Notes: generated from the letters alone by a model not told the origin. Numbered from the stretch's first letter, positions 22,837 through 34,662 are shown. The stretch is 64,000 bases of DNA from Dysidea avara (GCF_963678975.1 NC_089277.1:24502672-24566671), one strand, 5' to 3'. Numbers and translations are program-made.

Positions 22837-25800
22837 ATGTTCTGTAATGTCTTTGCTGGAGTGTTAGTAACTGCACTGGCCACATATCACACCTATCATG
22901 TACATCCTAATGACAAGTTGTGTGTGCAGCTACCTTGCCCCACACTACAAAACATGGTCGACCGTAGTTACATGTATTTCAGGTCTAACACTACCCTTTT
23001 GTTTGCTGAAGGCAAATACTACCATATAAGCTCTGACATTATAATTCAGAACATCATTAACTTTTTACTCATTGGTACACCAAATATCACCGATCCCACC
23101 TCACCACTAAGTGTCATCAAATGCCTACCAGAAAATTCCATATATTTTTACAATGTAGTTAATATTTTAATTAAAAATTTGAAGTTTGAATCGTGTGGCT
23201 ATTTTGTGTCAAAGTTTACAGATCAACTATCCTTCACTAATCACTGGACAAGTTTGTTTCTTAATAACTGTACTACAGTAGAAATTGTCAATGTGTGTAT
23301 TGACAATCCAGTTGGATATGGCATTACTGGTTATAATGTTATGGGTGACAACTCTATTGAGAATACTACAGTTATAATGAACAGACAAGACCTGCATGGG
23401 AGACTACTGTTTACATGCAGTTATGGGATGCAGTGGAGCTATAATGGATATACAGACAAGGATAGAGTTGTGCTTGTTAACATTACTAACATTAGACTAA
23501 TTGATATTAGGAAATCAGGCATTACATGTGTGGGACAAAGTAAAGTGCTTGAAATATCCATAAGATGGTTTAGTGTGTTTATAAACATTCAGCTCTCTAA
23601 CTTTTCCATTAAATCAAGCTACAGCATATTGAAATTCACCATCACTTCTTCAACATGTAGTGGCATTTCTTTCTACAAATGTAACTTTGTTCGCAATATT
23701 GCACCACATGTTCTTCACTTTGCCAGCAGTCTTCCTTGTGTCCTAGGCCTTGAGCAAACTGTTATTAATGTCACTTTTACTGAAATTACTTTTGAATACA
23801 ATTCATATATGGCAACTTCCATTGCCAATGGATCCATCCTATTGCTCAAAGTGTCATCATTATGCACAAAATTTAGAGTACAGATTGCCTTCAAAAATGT
23901 TTTGTTCTATCTTAACAACATAGCCTTACTACAAGTGTTATCAAATACTCCATTATTAGCTGAACAACACTCAGAAGTTTTGATTTCCACTACAGGTTAT
24001 TTCATTGTTGAAGAGAATACAAATCACATGTTTCATAGTAGCTTGATATCAGTAACAAATGGCTATTTGCAGTTAAATGGAAACACTATATTTTCCAGAA
24101 ATTATGCAACTGAAGTTCTTTATACTAGTTTGTCCACATTGAGTTTTTCAAATAACATAATGTTTGATAATAACTACTGCAATCAGATAATAAATTTGAA
24201 TTGTAAACTTTGCTATTTGAAGTTCCTCAATCAAGTCAATTTGACATTTCATAAAAACAGTCTTTATAATGAACTAATTAAAGTAACCGTTAGATCAAAC
24301 CATCCTCACCCATACTGCTTACTTCAATACTATTCACCCACAATGAATTACAAAGATTTTCATATGCTTCTACTACTTAACAGAGAAAAGTTGGATAGCA
24401 GAGTATCAAGTAAAGGCAATGAAATTATCAACAAGTTAACATCACACTGTAAATGGGCCAAAGGAGCAACTTTTCAAAAGATTAATCCTTTAACCATAAA
24501 CAAAAAAATCATCAATTTACACTTTGAAAATGGTACATCTCCATATCAATTAGGTATTCACACCACAGTTTGCTACTGTCCACCATCATCACATTACAAT
24601 TGTAGTGTTGATCAATTAGGTCCTGTATATCCTGGTGAAAATTTGACTGTGGATTTGTGTCTGCCTTATAATGATGAAGAGACTGGAGTCATGTATGCTG
24701 AAACGTACAATGACAATTTACCAAAATCAGCTTGTTTAATTAATGAACACAGCAGCATGAAACATATATTTCGTTATGGTAAAAGAAAGCGTGTGCATTT
24801 TGCTATTGCTTCAGAACAGCCAGTATGTGAATTGTTTCTCACAGCACAGCCACATTTGTATACTCTTTATGACGCTTTTTATGTCCACCTTCTTCCATGT
24901 CCATTAGGATTTACATTACAACATGGAATTTGTGACTGTGATCCTGATCTTAGAAAATACATTGATGAGTGTGAAATACACACCCAAACTATTAGACAGT
25001 TTTCTAATGTCTACATATTGGGTACAGTTTCAGATAATTCGACTAAACTGTATATAGTAACAACAAATTGTCCTACCTACTATTGTCTACAGGACACAGC
25101 AAGGATTAATTTAAAAGATCCAGATGCTCAATGTCAGCATCACAGAACTAGCCTGCTTTGTTCACAATGTAGAAATGGGTACAGTGTAGTGTTTGGATCC
25201 GACCGGTGTAAAAAATGCTCCAACACACATTTATTATTTATTTTATTTACATTGTCCACAGGTCTACTTTTAGTTGTACTACTTTTCTGCCTTAATTTGA
25301 CAGTTACCAGTGGAACTATGAATGGCCTAATTCTGTATGTTAATATTATTGAGATTAATGGTTCATTTTTCCATTTGCAGAACAAATTGGTAACAATTTT
25401 GCAAATTTATATTTCCATCACTAATCTTGGATCAAATTTTGAAATGTGCTTTTACAATGGAATGAATATGTATGTTAAAAAGTGGGTACAATTCACATAC
25501 CCAATTTATTTGATATTGATTGCTATTTCATTTGTTATAGGTAGCCGTTACTCTGCCAAACTTTATCGGTTAACATATAACAGAGCACTACCAGTACTAG
25601 CAACCTTGTTTATGCTTACTTACACTAGTATACTACAAGCCATATCTAGTACACCTTTGTACACTACCATCATCACTATACCAAGTCACAGTTCCAAGAA
25701 TCTTTGGTTACTTGATCCAACTATTCCACTATTTGGATGGAAGTTTTCACTTTTGATTAGTGTATGCTTGTTGTTGTTTCTGTTTCTGTTAATGTTCAAT

Positions 25801-26370
25801 GTCATATTGTTGTTTACTAAACCACTGATGAGATTCAAAATGATTCATCAATATAAGCCACTAATAGATGCTTTTCAAGGACCATTCAAAAGTCAATATT
25901 ATTACTGGATTGGTATACAACTATTGATTAGAAATATGATGGTGTTGCTTTCTATTTTGGGAAAGACTATTAGTGTCACAACAGGTTGTCTGCTCATCAT
26001 TACTATGGCAATCATTCATAGTCTCATTCAACCTAATAAAGAGAAATTAATCAATTATCAAGAATTATTCCTTCTCTATAATTATGTTGTTGTGTGCATC
26101 TTGCTGATGTTTATTAGTAGGGAAGATTTCAATGTAATTGCCATAAATATAATGGTTGGCCTATCATTTATTCAACTGTTGGTTACTATGGTATTCCACA
26201 TGTTTACTTACATGTATCCATGCAACAAACTTGTGAAGAAGGTTACAAGCATGTGGAAACATTGTGGCCAAAACTGTCACAGGGGTCACATGGTAAACAA
26301 TGAGAGTGGCATAGAACTGATGGAAGCTCATTTTCCTGCTTTCCAAGAGCCTTTAATAGGTGAAGATTAA
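22837..26370 (+). CDS. Giant beta-helix ectodomain / multi-pass membrane protein, copy 2
   Basis: Continuous frame of 1177 codons plus stop. ATG at 22837 begins MFCNVFAGVLVTALA, a signal-peptide-like segment. Just upstream is an acceptor-like TATATTTAG (to 22827) that also supplies an in-frame stop, so this ATG is either the true start or an internal codon of a spliced exon. The architecture matches copy 1: glycosylated solenoid ectodomain, one coil of the type LISVTNGYLQLNG where copy 1 has several, Cys-rich blocks at about 579 (CYCPPSSHYNC), 688 and 766 (CQHHRTSLLCSQC), first TM at about 798, last TM ending about 1126, and a tail ending EPLIGED. Sequence similarity to copy 1 is clear along the whole length. 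AATAAA at 26427-26432 is a plausible polyadenylation signal. Same strand and 4.3 kb from copy 1, consistent with tandem duplication. Function unknown. Confidence 0.88.
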   Translation: MFCNVFAGVLVTALATYHTYHVHPNDKLCVQLPCPTLQNMVDRSYMYFRSNTTLLFAEGKYYHISSDIIIQNIINFLLIGTPNITDPTSPLSVIKCLPENSIYFYNVVNILIKNLKFESCGYFVSKFTDQLSFTNHWTSLFLNNCTTVEIVNVCIDNPVGYGITGYNVMGDNSIENTTVIMNRQDLHGRLLFTCSYGMQWSYNGYTDKDRVVLVNITNIRLIDIRKSGITCVGQSKVLEISIRWFSVFINIQLSNFSIKSSYSILKFTITSSTCSGISFYKCNFVRNIAPHVLHFASSLPCVLGLEQTVINVTFTEITFEYNSYMATSIANGSILLLKVSSLCTKFRVQIAFKNVLFYLNNIALLQVLSNTPLLAEQHSEVLISTTGYFIVEENTNHMFHSSLISVTNGYLQLNGNTIFSRNYATEVLYTSLSTLSFSNNIMFDNNYCNQIINLNCKLCYLKFLNQVNLTFHKNSLYNELIKVTVRSNHPHPYCLLQYYSPTMNYKDFHMLLLLNREKLDSRVSSKGNEIINKLTSHCKWAKGATFQKINPLTINKKIINLHFENGTSPYQLGIHTTVCYCPPSSHYNCSVDQLGPVYPGENLTVDLCLPYNDEETGVMYAETYNDNLPKSACLINEHSSMKHIFRYGKRKRVHFAIASEQPVCELFLTAQPHLYTLYDAFYVHLLPCPLGFTLQHGICDCDPDLRKYIDECEIHTQTIRQFSNVYILGTVSDNSTKLYIVTTNCPTYYCLQDTARINLKDPDAQCQHHRTSLLCSQCRNGYSVVFGSDRCKKCSNTHLLFILFTLSTGLLLVVLLFCLNLTVTSGTMNGLILYVNIIEINGSFFHLQNKLVTILQIYISITNLGSNFEMCFYNGMNMYVKKWVQFTYPIYLILIAISFVIGSRYSAKLYRLTYNRALPVLATLFMLTYTSILQAISSTPLYTTIITIPSHSSKNLWLLDPTIPLFGWKFSLLISVCLLLFLFLLMFNVILLFTKPLMRFKMIHQYKPLIDAFQGPFKSQYYYWIGIQLLIRNMMVLLSILGKTISVTTGCLLIITMAIIHSLIQPNKEKLINYQELFLLYNYVVVCILLMFISREDFNVIAINIMVGLSFIQLLVTMVFHMFTYMYPCNKLVKKVTSMWKHCGQNCHRGHMVNNESGIELMEAHFPAFQEPLIGED

Positions 26371-26426
26371 CCATGTAGAACAGTTCTCCTTTCATTATCA
26401 AGTATGTAGTAGTATTATGATACAGT

Positions 26427-26432
26427 AATAAA
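26427..26432 (+). terminator. Polyadenylation signal AATAAA
   Basis: AATAAA 57 nt after the stop codon of the 22837-26370 gene. The position suits a short 3' UTR; not otherwise tested. Confidence 0.4.
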
Positions 26433-26767
26433 TTATTCTAAAAGAACAAAATTAGTTATGCTCTACAAAGCTGTCTAGTTTTTTTAGTTTAGTTTGTACT
26501 TTATACATACATTATTTTATGAATTAGCAACTGGCAAGAGTATAGAAATAACGGACCAGGAAAAACTAGCTTATATAGTGAAACGAATACAATATTTATT
26601 ATGGTCTTAAAAATTATATTAAGTTATATTACTCTCTAATATTGTGTGATTTTTAAGGCTTTAACCTTTTAATAATGTAGTGTGAGTACACATTATGAAC
26701 ATCTGTAATTGTAATATTACACAGACATTATTATGTAATGAGCATAGCATGTACTTCCTTTTGAATG

Positions 26768-26879
26768 GTAAGAAACATGCGACTAGCTTCTTCAATGCAG
26801 CTTTACATGTTTGGACAGCTTGTTCTGCGGGCCCATTACTGGCTGGATGATAAGGTGATAAAGTTATCTGCCTGACTCC
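26768..26879 (-). mobile_element. Ty3/gypsy integrase remnant
   Basis: The minus strand reads ITLSPYHPASNGPAEQAVQT and then KAALKKLVACF, the conserved segment of gypsy-type retrotransposon integrases around the catalytic glutamate. Only ~37 codons remain, with no LTR seen. Confidence 0.8.
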
Positions 26880-27127
26880 AAACAGAGCTGGCCTTAAGGT
26901 TAGGCAGAGTAGGTAGCCTGCCTGTATAGCTGCACTCTATCTATGGTTCTTCCATGAATTGCTGAATGACCCAATAAACGTGCCAAGAAAATTTCACCAT
27001 GTATGGGTATTTCATGGCAACTGTCATGGACCATAAAAATGTATTTTCATAGTGTACAAGCAAATTGTGGATATATCATGGTGCACTACTATACACAGAT
27101 CAATGAAGAGCATAATTATAATATATA

Positions 27128-28074
27128 TGTGACCAGATCTGCAAAAAGGGGTCTTATATATTATATTATACCTTTCCATAACATGACTTGTGGAGTGTAT
27201 AAACAGTGGAATGGACTACTGGAATGGTTGAATGGAATTTTTCATATCAGTTTTTACATCCAACTTCTCCCCTTAAGTCAGCAAATAATAGGATTCCCTT
27301 TGAAGTCAGCTCTTTTAGCACAATTCACCTCACCATAGACAAGTTTACCAATGTAATGATGTGAAGTCAGTTATGAGCGTTCACAATAGCAGTTTATTGG
27401 GAAAACCAAAAAGACTCCTGACTTAACCCTTGTTCCCAAATGGTAAACAGTTAGCTAGCTACAGTGTAGCTGATTACATTGCAAAAGTAAATTCACTGTA
27501 TAAGGAAGTGCTCATTTATTAGTTTACCACTAATCTAGGAGCCTAAGCAAAAATCTTTGGGTAAAGTGAAATGGGAGTAAGCGTTTACAATGAGCCTTTT
27601 TCACAATTATATCAGAAAACAAGATTTAAGCCAGAGTTCATTGTGGCAGTGCTACATTGCACACTGAACTGAATCTTCATTAAGACAAACAAGTAAATAA
27701 AGTATTGAGTTATAAGTCATTCAAGTGTTGTGGTGAGGAAAAGTATGCTAAATAGGCTGACGTCAAGGGGAATCCTATTAATTTGCTTATTTAAGGAGAG
27801 GAGTTGTACTTATTTGGATGTAAAAATTAATGATATTGAGCTTTCAAAAATTCTATTTCACTATTCCACCATTCCACCATTCCAGTGGTCCATTCCACTG
27901 TTAATACACTCCCGTCTATAGTAGCCGCCTGAAATTTGGTCACCTTGTACTCCTAACATAGCACTATTCCTGAATGTAATTTTACAACAATGGGTTAAAC
28001 ACATAATGAGTTATGACTCGTCAAACTTGGAATTTGAAAAGGCTATAAGACCCCTTTTCGCAGATCTGGTCACA
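27128..28074. mobile_element. TIR MITE of the TGTGACCAGATCTGC subfamily, interrupted
   Basis: The left end TGTGACCAGATCTGCAAAAA and the right end (TTTTCGCAGATCTGGTCACA) pair. The body is the reverse complement of the element at 4064-4298. It is split by an inserted ~720-bp element (27192-27912). Confidence 0.85.
27192..27912. mobile_element. Nested MITE with ~50-bp TIRs
   Basis: The left end GGAGTGTATAAACAGTGGAA continues TGGACTACTGGAATGGT. The right end has the complement (ACCATTCCAGTGGTCCATTC, CACTGTTAATACACTCC). It lies inside the 27128-28074 element: removing it joins two halves that match 4064-4298. Confidence 0.8.
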
Positions 28075-28407
28075 TAATTATATATTCACTTGTTATATAG
28101 TTTGTACATTAATTGCTGTACTGTTGCAAAAAAATGCTCTGTTATTATTTACACTTTATCCGGTAAAAATAGAACTTACCTGCACATTATGCTACCCAAT
28201 GCTACATAGCTACCAGCACTGTCTGCATACACCTAACGCAGCTAGTGGTTGGGGCCTGGGTACAAGACTATGGATAGGTATAAAGTAAATAAACCAACTG
28301 CCTTCAGTGTGACACAAAACACTTATAGCTATTAATAAGTTGTTCCTAAAAAATTTTTAAATAAATGATGCATTTAGTGGAATTTTCTGCTGACTGACTG
28401 ATGGCCA

Positions 28408-28483
28408 GACCATATTTTCTCAGGGTGGCACTTATTGATTTTCCAATATAAGCACCCCCCCCTTGAAAAGAAAAAGGGTCTGC
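28408..28483. mobile_element. Diverged short hairpin, same family as 44295-44399
   Basis: AGGGTGGCACTTATTGAT followed by ATAAGCACCCCC and AAAGGGTCTG reproduces the order of the 44.3-kb hairpin (GGGGTGGCGCTTATCGAT, ATAAGTGCTCCC, AATGGGTCTG). Confidence 0.5.
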
Positions 28484-29156
28484 ATGGTTTAGCATACTGT
28501 AGCTGGAATCTATGGGTCCAATATTAATATGCAAACTTGTTCTCATGTACGTAGCTATAAACATGTGTGAATCACATAATTATACTACATGCAATCCTGC
28601 ACCATTGCATAATTATAATATTAATCTTTAAATCATTAGAGCAACATTCACCTGCAAAACAAATAAGCATTATAGCTATGCAGCATGCAGAAATATCCAT
28701 TGTTGGAGCTGAAATATATAAGACCAATGGACCATTGCTGCAACAAACTATAAACTTTTTCTGATTGCTTGGCTTCATACAGTAATTAAACAGCAATACA
28801 TGATGTGACACAACAGTTACCTTCATTATACTAATAACAATTATACATTTTTGTTTCCTCTGCCATACTGTTTAATATGTTTGTGTATCCATGGTTTCAG
28901 TTGGCCATTGTTGTTGTTGTTCTAGCCTATCAAATCGTGTTGTAGCTGAATCAGAGCATGTGATTGGTCAGTAAGAAAAATGGTGTAGGGCATAAACTTT
29001 CAGCATTGTCAGCAGACCCCACCTAATGTAGTAGCTGGGTAAGAGACTCACCTAACTAATATTATTAGCTATAGTACTGCTAAGGCACCATGAAAGTAAT
29101 GTGAGGCTGGTTTACATAGGATAATATTGTTGGACAAACCTTCATGACCCCTAATA

Positions 29157-29354
29157 CAGTGCTCCCTCGATTATCTGAACCTCCATTATCCAAACACGTG
29201 GTTATATATGACTGCTCTATTAGAGTATTTTGTCTGAGATTAGAGTATTTGAACAAGGGTCTGTATATAAATGAATGGGCTATAATTGTCCAGAATTTTT
29301 GATTATTTGAACACATCTTGGTCTCAAGGGGGCCAGATAACCAAGGAAGCACTG
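29157..29354. mobile_element. pogo/Tigger-like MITE with TA target duplication
   Basis: It begins CAGTGCTCCCTCGATTATCT and ends in the complement (AGATAACCAAGGAAGCACTG), flanked by TA on both sides (29155-29156 and 29355-29356). Terminal sequence and TA duplication fit pogo-type elements. A CTCTATTAGAG copy lies inside (about 29209-29250). Confidence 0.85.
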
Positions 29355-29465
29355 TACAGCACTACCGTATTGATAGCAGTCAATAATAATTATAAAGATT
29401 GTCCTAAAGTGCCCCAAAGTGTTAGGGTTCACTGATACAAAAATACTAAACTAGACCAGTATATA

Positions 29466-30560
29466 GTGTGGCTGTTTGAAATTGTTGATGTGAAATGGCA
29501 CGAATTGCGCAGTAATAAAAATGCAAACATGCAGATGCAATTACTGTTCAATGACATACTTACAATTAATGTTATCAACTACACCTGTAAAAAGTTATCT
29601 GGTATATCCACTAGTTGTGAATTCAGTCTTGTCAACATTAGAAAATTTTTCAGAGCAGATAGATACAGCAGATGTATTGGAGGGATGGAGGGAGAAGTAT
29701 AAGCTTGCTGATGATTCTACAAAGCTGGAATATTTTCCAAGCAGGATAATACAGTCGGCACGTGTAGTGATTGTCTTTTCTAGTATTGCAATAAACCTTC
29801 TGTCTGATATTCCACCTGAGGCATTTATTAACATTTAGATTCCTTCCTTCATTTTAAAACTGCCATCTGAGAGTATTTGATCATGCAATGGTAATAGTCA
29901 TTGGTCACCATATGCAAAATATCCATCACTTCCAAATGTGCCTAATTATAAGTCATATAAGCCAAGAATATTTCCCATCTGTTCCTAACCTTGTCCAGTG
30001 TGCATTTTAGTTGTTTACTGCAGTTAAGCAAATGTTGGCTCTTTACAGGAAAATCTGCTAGTTTTATCCCAAAATGCAAAACACAGTGTGTCCTAAAAAC
30101 AATACAAATATAATCTTGTGGTTGCCAATGTACCGTGCAATACAATTTTTATATGCCTTTACAACTCTTAAACTTGGTGATATATCAGGTGAACTATGTG
30201 GAAGATGGGAGCCAACTTGCACAGAGTCAAGGAAAGAACGATTAAGCATGGTTTTCAACTGTATTCTCCATTTCCTGTACTCATACCAATCCAATTTACA
30301 ATTATAAATGTCACTTCAGTCGGATCAAAGTCTCCAATACATAATGTGAATCAAGTACTTCCAGTGACATGAGATACTGTTTTCTTATATTATGAATGAA
30401 AGTTACTACTGTGGTAATATTGAAATTCTGTTTCAGCCATAGCATGTCTTCAGTTGGAATGTGCTCAAACCTGCCAAGATGATATTTTTGCACATTATCT
30501 TCACCATATGTACCAACTATTGATCCCATAACTTGTCTTAGTAACGTGTACAAAACTATT
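29466..30560. other. Unassigned region with several moderate frames
   Basis: A plus-strand frame (29521-29838) reads FSEQIDTADVLEGWREKYKL, and a minus-strand frame (30553-30311) reads VMGSIVGTYGEDNVQKYHLG. Both have protein-like composition but I recognise no family, and stops lie close by in every frame. They may be remnants of unknown mobile elements or chance frames. Confidence 0.25.
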
Positions 30561-30948
30561 ACTTTATTATTATTAAATGCTATCCCTCTAGGGACCTGTG
30601 AGTAGGCTATACTTTACAAGGTGAATTAGATAGAAATTCTTCCCACTGTATCAATGAACTTTGTCTTTCACCTTAAACATTCACCATTTTGTTCCATTTG
30701 TCTATAATCATGATAATCACTAATTTATAAAACTGTAATGCTTGGCTAAAATTAGGTAATGCCCCAATCACACCTAACATAGAGTCTACAGCAAATGGTT
30801 ATGCAACTACTCTCATCTTCAACGTCCTAGCCCACATAAACAGAAACATCTGACTCAACAGTTTTGGCAAGGCCAGAATACCTAACTTCTCTTAGAGAAT
30901 TTCATAAGGCTTCAGGAAATAATCAACAGGTTATAAGGAAAGCATATG

Positions 30949-31694
30949 TGTGACTGGATCTACGAAAACCGTTCTTATCGCCCAAGACAGGAAGTTTGAT
31001 TTTTTCACACAAACACAAAGCTTAATGAATGCACTATCAAGTTTCACTGCCACAGTCGACCAGAGTAAAGTGGCCTGCTTTGGCTGCTTTTCTAGACTCG
31101 AGCACAGTGGCGAGCCGTACGAGTGGTCTGGGGTCTTGATGGAGCCCTGGCCATGCAACCAGGAGATGGCTGTGTGTGGCTGTACAGCTCTGTGGTGTTG
31201 GACAATGACCTGTGCTGTAAATTTCCTTTCATTTTAGCCAGTTCTAAGCCCTGAATGGCCTATAACTTGGCCTAATTCATCCCAGCACGTCTCTTTTCAA
31301 TTTTTGAACACCATCTTGCCCGCCTTCCAGGGCCCCCCGCCTCCCACCCTTCTGGAGCTCGCCTCCCACCCTTCTGGAGCTCGCCTCCCACCCTTCTGGA
31401 GCTCGCCTCCCACCCTTCTGGAGCTCGCCTCCCACCCTTCTGGAGCTCGCCTGATACAGACAACCTCGGTTTAAAAACTATCTAAAATGGCGGGAAACTT
31501 AGCTGTTGACTACTTCTTCAGTGGATGATCTTCAGTGGATGATCAGGAAGGTAAGAAATTGTTGTGAAACGTGTGAAAATTTGGTATGCGTAGCTACCAC
31601 CATTGGCCAGCTACAACACACAGAATATTTAAAACCGACGTTTCTCGATATTTTTTAATGGGCGATAAGACCGGTTTTCCCAGAGACAGTCACA
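30949..31694. mobile_element. TIR element, TGTGACTGGATCTACG subfamily, ~745 bp
   Basis: The left end TGTGACTGGATCTACGAAAA (then CTTATCGCCCA) pairs with the right end (TGGGCGATAAGACCGGTTTT..GACAGTCACA). It carries a 22-bp tandem repeat at 31339-31448. The right end directly abuts a BEL/Pao fragment, so it may have inserted there. Confidence 0.75.
31339..31448. repeat. 22-bp minisatellite, five perfect copies
   Basis: The unit GCCTCCCACCCTTCTGGAGC + TC is repeated five times without change. It creates an artificial open frame on the minus strand. Confidence 0.97.
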
Positions 31695-31696
31695 TG

Positions 31697-32029
31697 TGAT
31701 GATTGTCTATGATGACAAGCCAAGAATCCAATGGAAATTGGCAGTTGTAGAGAAGCTAAGAAGGAAGAGATGGGTTGATTTCAGCTGCCCACATTCGAAT
31801 GGATAAATTTAAGACAACTTGTCCGATTGTTAAATTGTTCCCTCTTGAAGTGTCAGATATTTATGATGAATGTATAGCTACCAGCCTTGATATTATTCCT
31901 TCTGGCAGCTCAGAAGCCTCCCAGTCAGCAGAGGAACCCAGCACAGTTACAGAGTTTAGAGGAAGGCTGCTTCAAGAGTTAGCTGAATGGACTGATGCTC
32001 TGCGGGCCCCAGAGGATGTGGAGAATTAA
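31697..32029 (+). pseudogene. BEL/Pao pol C-terminal remnant (DUF5641 region)
   Basis: The plus strand reads MIVYDDKPRIQWKLAVVEKL and, one base out of frame, DGLISAAHIRMDKF, then PIVKLFPLEVS and a tail ending LRAPEDVEN at the stop 32027-32029. This is the segment after the integrase in BEL/Pao polyproteins. A frameshift near 31765-31772 and the missing 5' part show it is dead. A longer minus-strand relative is at 51491-52525. Confidence 0.8.
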
Positions 32030-32436
32030 CTGCAACTATTTATTATTAGTATATTATGTAATTTACATATATGATGTATGTCATCACATGTCTCTGAGGG
32101 CGTTAATTAGAATTCTAGCACTTGTATCTGTGTGTGGTTGATGAATCAGTCGATTACATCCTGGATCAAACCATATCACCCCCGACTCGTTTCACTCCTT
32201 GCTTTTAAATCTCATAATTCTTGTATACTTGCAAAAAATTAATTTTTAGCAGTAATTTTATGCACTAGTGGTATAAATGGGATGGTCATTGAATAATCCA
32301 ACTAGATTATGATGTCATTAAATTTGCAAAATGGGTAAATCAATGTCCATTTGGTTCCAAATGGGGTACTTTGAGATAATAAGTGTCTCTCTTTAGAGTT
32401 CTTATGGATACATGTACAAGAAATTGCCAAGGAGAA

Positions 32437-32640
32437 AACATCCTGACTGCCTGGCAGACTCCTGTAAGCGTTTGAGTGTTAATCAGATGGCTGCAGGTTC
32501 GAGGCTGCCCAGCAGTCATGGATTATTTTTTTCCTTTCTGCACTATACTTAGCTTTATATAACAACTTTAAAACAGACTGTAGGACCAGGTGACCTACAG
32601 ACCTTCAGCACTTGTACTGTAAAGTCAGAAAATAAAAATA
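32437..32640 (+). repeat. tRNA-derived SINE (plus orientation)
   Basis: TGGCTGCAGGTTCGAGGCTG gives a clear B box (GGTTCGAGGCT). The tail is ACTGTAGGACCAGGTGACCT, CAGACCTTCAGCACTTGTAC and CTGTAAAGTC, followed by an A/T-rich end. Inverted match to 22340-22525. Confidence 0.72.
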
Positions 32641-34662
32641 TATATATATGTATCATATTTTTTTACAATAGATGCATTCTGTTTATTTATTACAACTTTT
32701 AGAATTTTACTGAATTGCTACACCGTTTAGACTCAAGTTCAGGGCAAAAGATCGATGGTTTACAGTATGTAGCAAAAATACTGTCACAGGAAAATATCAG
32801 ATAGCTTGCTCTTATACTAATAGATCCTTATAAGGAAATTTTTGAAGTGTGCTTAGAGGTTACTGACCCAATGAAAATGTATTTTTATGAATTTTCAAAT
32901 AATTAATTTAAAGTCAAAAAATGCATGGCAAAAACTATTGGTGGGAAACCAACCATAGGCATATTTATTCCTAATTGTAATGTAAAGCAGCTTCAGCTCA
33001 GTTTACATGCATTTCTTTAGTCTTCACCTCCTCCTTTAATAAGTACGTCTTACTAATCATAAAGTAAGTTAAAAACTCTAGCGGCATGCACTGCAATATG
33101 GGTATTGACACATTCAGTTGTGAAGTTGATATTGTTTGTCTCTATCCAGTATAATTTACTCCTAACTTATACTCCAGCTTAGTAAGCAACATTTCAAAGG
33201 TCATCCATATACATTCAGCGAACCACCAGGGTTGATTGTTACAATACTCTTGCATTTTTCCCATCCACGTTTGATATGTGGAACAGACTATCAACATCAG
33301 TAGTTACAATGTAGGTCAGAATATTTTAACTACTGTAATTCAAGGACAAACTTATCCTTTAATTAATTTGTATAATATACTACTATACTCATATTAAGTT
33401 CTGTACTTTACAAATTAATAATGAAATATATGGTAAGTAGGATATACAGCATGATTGTATCTAATAAACATGTGGGCAGTTGAATAGTTATGGCCTGAGG
33501 CTAGTTACCTCAATTTAATTGAAAGGCTTCCTTTGATGTCATCAACATGATTAAGATTAAACTGTGATGGTTAATTTAACTGAAGAGCATGCGCCAGGGT
33601 ATTTTTAAAGACTTACGGTATTTTTGGCTGATAGTTATAAGCCTACAGTACACAGAATACAAAATGTTGTACGTTATGGACAAGCACTGTATCCTGTATT
33701 GGGTGAAAGAATCACCACTGCATATATTCATCAAAGTTCTACAGCTAAAGCTGTTATATACTAAAGCATAAACATGCCAAATGTATCATGTAATACCAAG
33801 ATGGATAATGAGTGTTGATGTGGTACCAAACATTTCAACTATACCCCACTATAGATTTAATTTGTGTTAATGATGGTTCTAACCTAGCAACAAATATAAA
33901 TATTGCATAATTAGACATAAATTGGTCGGTAGTCACAGTTACATGTCTAGTGAGGTACTTATTCCATGTACCGTTATCTTAGTAAGCTTGTAACTATATA
34001 CATTGTATTGTGTCTATATTTTGATTAAATTTTTATGTCATTTTAAGTGTTACTAAGATACCACATACTTGGATTTTGAATGTGCTGTGAATATACCTAT
34101 ATATATATGTAGGTGTTTGATTCAACAAACCACTTTGTGTGATCTATATAGCTATGTGGGAGGCTCATTGTATTGTTTCCAGGCTACCGATGGAGAGGTT
34201 TATGTCTGTCAGCAAGGTTTCTACCTGAGGACTACATTGCTATTCAACTGCATATGTACAGGTACATGTATAAGAATCATTAGCTTACAGCTGCCAATGT
34301 CAGACTCAAAATTTAATATAGATTGTTTGAATGGAATGTAAGATGTGAGTACCTTACATTTCAGTGTCAGGTGGTGAAGTGAAAAGAACACTTCAAGATT
34401 AGAAGTTTTGTAACCATCGTGTGTTAATTCTTGTAATAATTCAAAAAACAAGCTCTAGTAGATTTCACATAATCATTTTCACCATTTGTGTCATATTAAA
34501 TAATTATAGCAAAGTAAAAATATCTCTATAATAAAATTACATAGCCAATACACTAGCACATAATCCAGTGTTGATATTGGTAGTGTGTTGATAATGTTGG
34601 TCATTACTAAAACTTGTGCTTATTGTATGTGATTTTATCATTACACATTTGTATTACAATAT

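Noticed and set aside
31272..31463. Minus-strand frame rich in GGRRAPEGWE repeats
   Set aside because: It is produced by the 22-bp minisatellite, whose length makes frames rotate; not a real protein.
32484..32510. tRNA gene suggested by a GGTTCGAGGC B box
   Set aside because: There is no cloverleaf or acceptor stem, and the sequence continues into a repeated tail. It is a tRNA-derived SINE.
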